A DNA stretch of 64,000 bases, taken from Nematopogon swammerdamellus. Taxonomy: Eukaryota > Arthropoda > Insecta > Lepidoptera > Adelidae. Positions within the stretch are counted from its first letter, which is position 1, and each line of letters begins with the position of its first letter. The DNA lies in assembly GCA_946902875.1 (NCBI GenBank), contig OX336350.1:21008048-21072047 (forward strand), written 5' to 3'. Positions 63,625 to 64,000 of the stretch are shown one piece after another. The position numbers and the translations under genes were made by a program. Below the pieces are notes generated by a model. It was not told the origin of the DNA. It made no database searches and saw only the letters and a list, made by a program, of their open reading frames with translations.

Positions 63625-64000
63625 TTTTTATGTAAACCAGCATTGGTGGCTGTGCCGAGAGACCAATGGTGCAGTCGACAGAGCCAAAATCACCTCTCCT
63701 CGCGAAACCACGCTTAGTTAGGTGCCGTGCCAGCAGATTTGCAGACTGTTGCTAGCCTGTCTAGCCCGTTAATACGACGCTTGAAGACACCCAGGTTAAA
63801 GGATTCAGGAAATACACTCGCCGGAAGACAGTTTCACACTCTAGCGGTGCGACAAAGAAACGATTTAGAGAACCAATGGGTTCTCAAAAGCCCAATGTCA
63901 ACAACAAAAGGGTGCTGAGTCTCTCTGCGACGAGTCATGCGGAGGTAGGATGGGTGGCAAGGAATAAGGGATGTTAGTTCCACAGAGCAGCGTCCGTGAT
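63625..64000 (-). mobile_element. CR1-like LINE 3' end, continuing off-window
   Basis: Minus-strand copy of the same block, with more upstream sequence than the others. Starts about 30 bp upstream of the TMEM214 exon w1 acceptor. Confidence 0.72.

Overview
The window reads as nuclear DNA of an insect, most likely a moth or butterfly. It is AT-rich and crowded with interspersed repeats: tRNA-type SINEs, jockey-, RTE- and R2-type LINEs, and many short terminal-inverted-repeat elements. It carries few, intron-rich host genes with short exons. The lepidopteran assignment is an inference from repeat character and protein similarity.

Layout. Positions 960-21314 (minus strand) hold FAF1, a ubiquitin/p97 adaptor. 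I can place 14 phase-consistent coding exons, from the ATG at 21314 into the start of the UBX domain; only the end of UBX lies off the left edge. Its intron between 2868 and 9412 hosts a nearly full-length R2-type retrotransposon and fragments of sister copies. Positions 23676-26350 (minus) hold a small four-exon gene, possibly Myb/SANT-like, whose otherwise coherent frame is broken by one in-frame TAG. Positions 27811-34043 (plus) hold a complete six-exon TATDN1 (TatD-family metal-dependent nuclease). Positions 37823-63595 (minus) hold TMEM214, an ER membrane protein; nine exons reach the stop codon and the N-terminus lies off the right edge.

All exon boundaries were read by eye from GT/AG sites, reading phase and similarity to the human proteins as I remember them; no alignment was run. 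The host genes are unrelated housekeeping genes and do not form an operon or pathway.

The remaining sequence is mostly mobile DNA. The most striking element is a SINE whose polymerase III head appears to be a tRNA-like module with a near-perfect piece of 5S rRNA nested inside it. The same SINE body is also joined to two other, unrelated 5' modules. Also notable are a 54-bp minisatellite with an 8-unit higher-order pattern, one SINE split by two different DNA transposons, a foldback element with about 430-bp arms, and transposon ends lying a few bases from splice donors.
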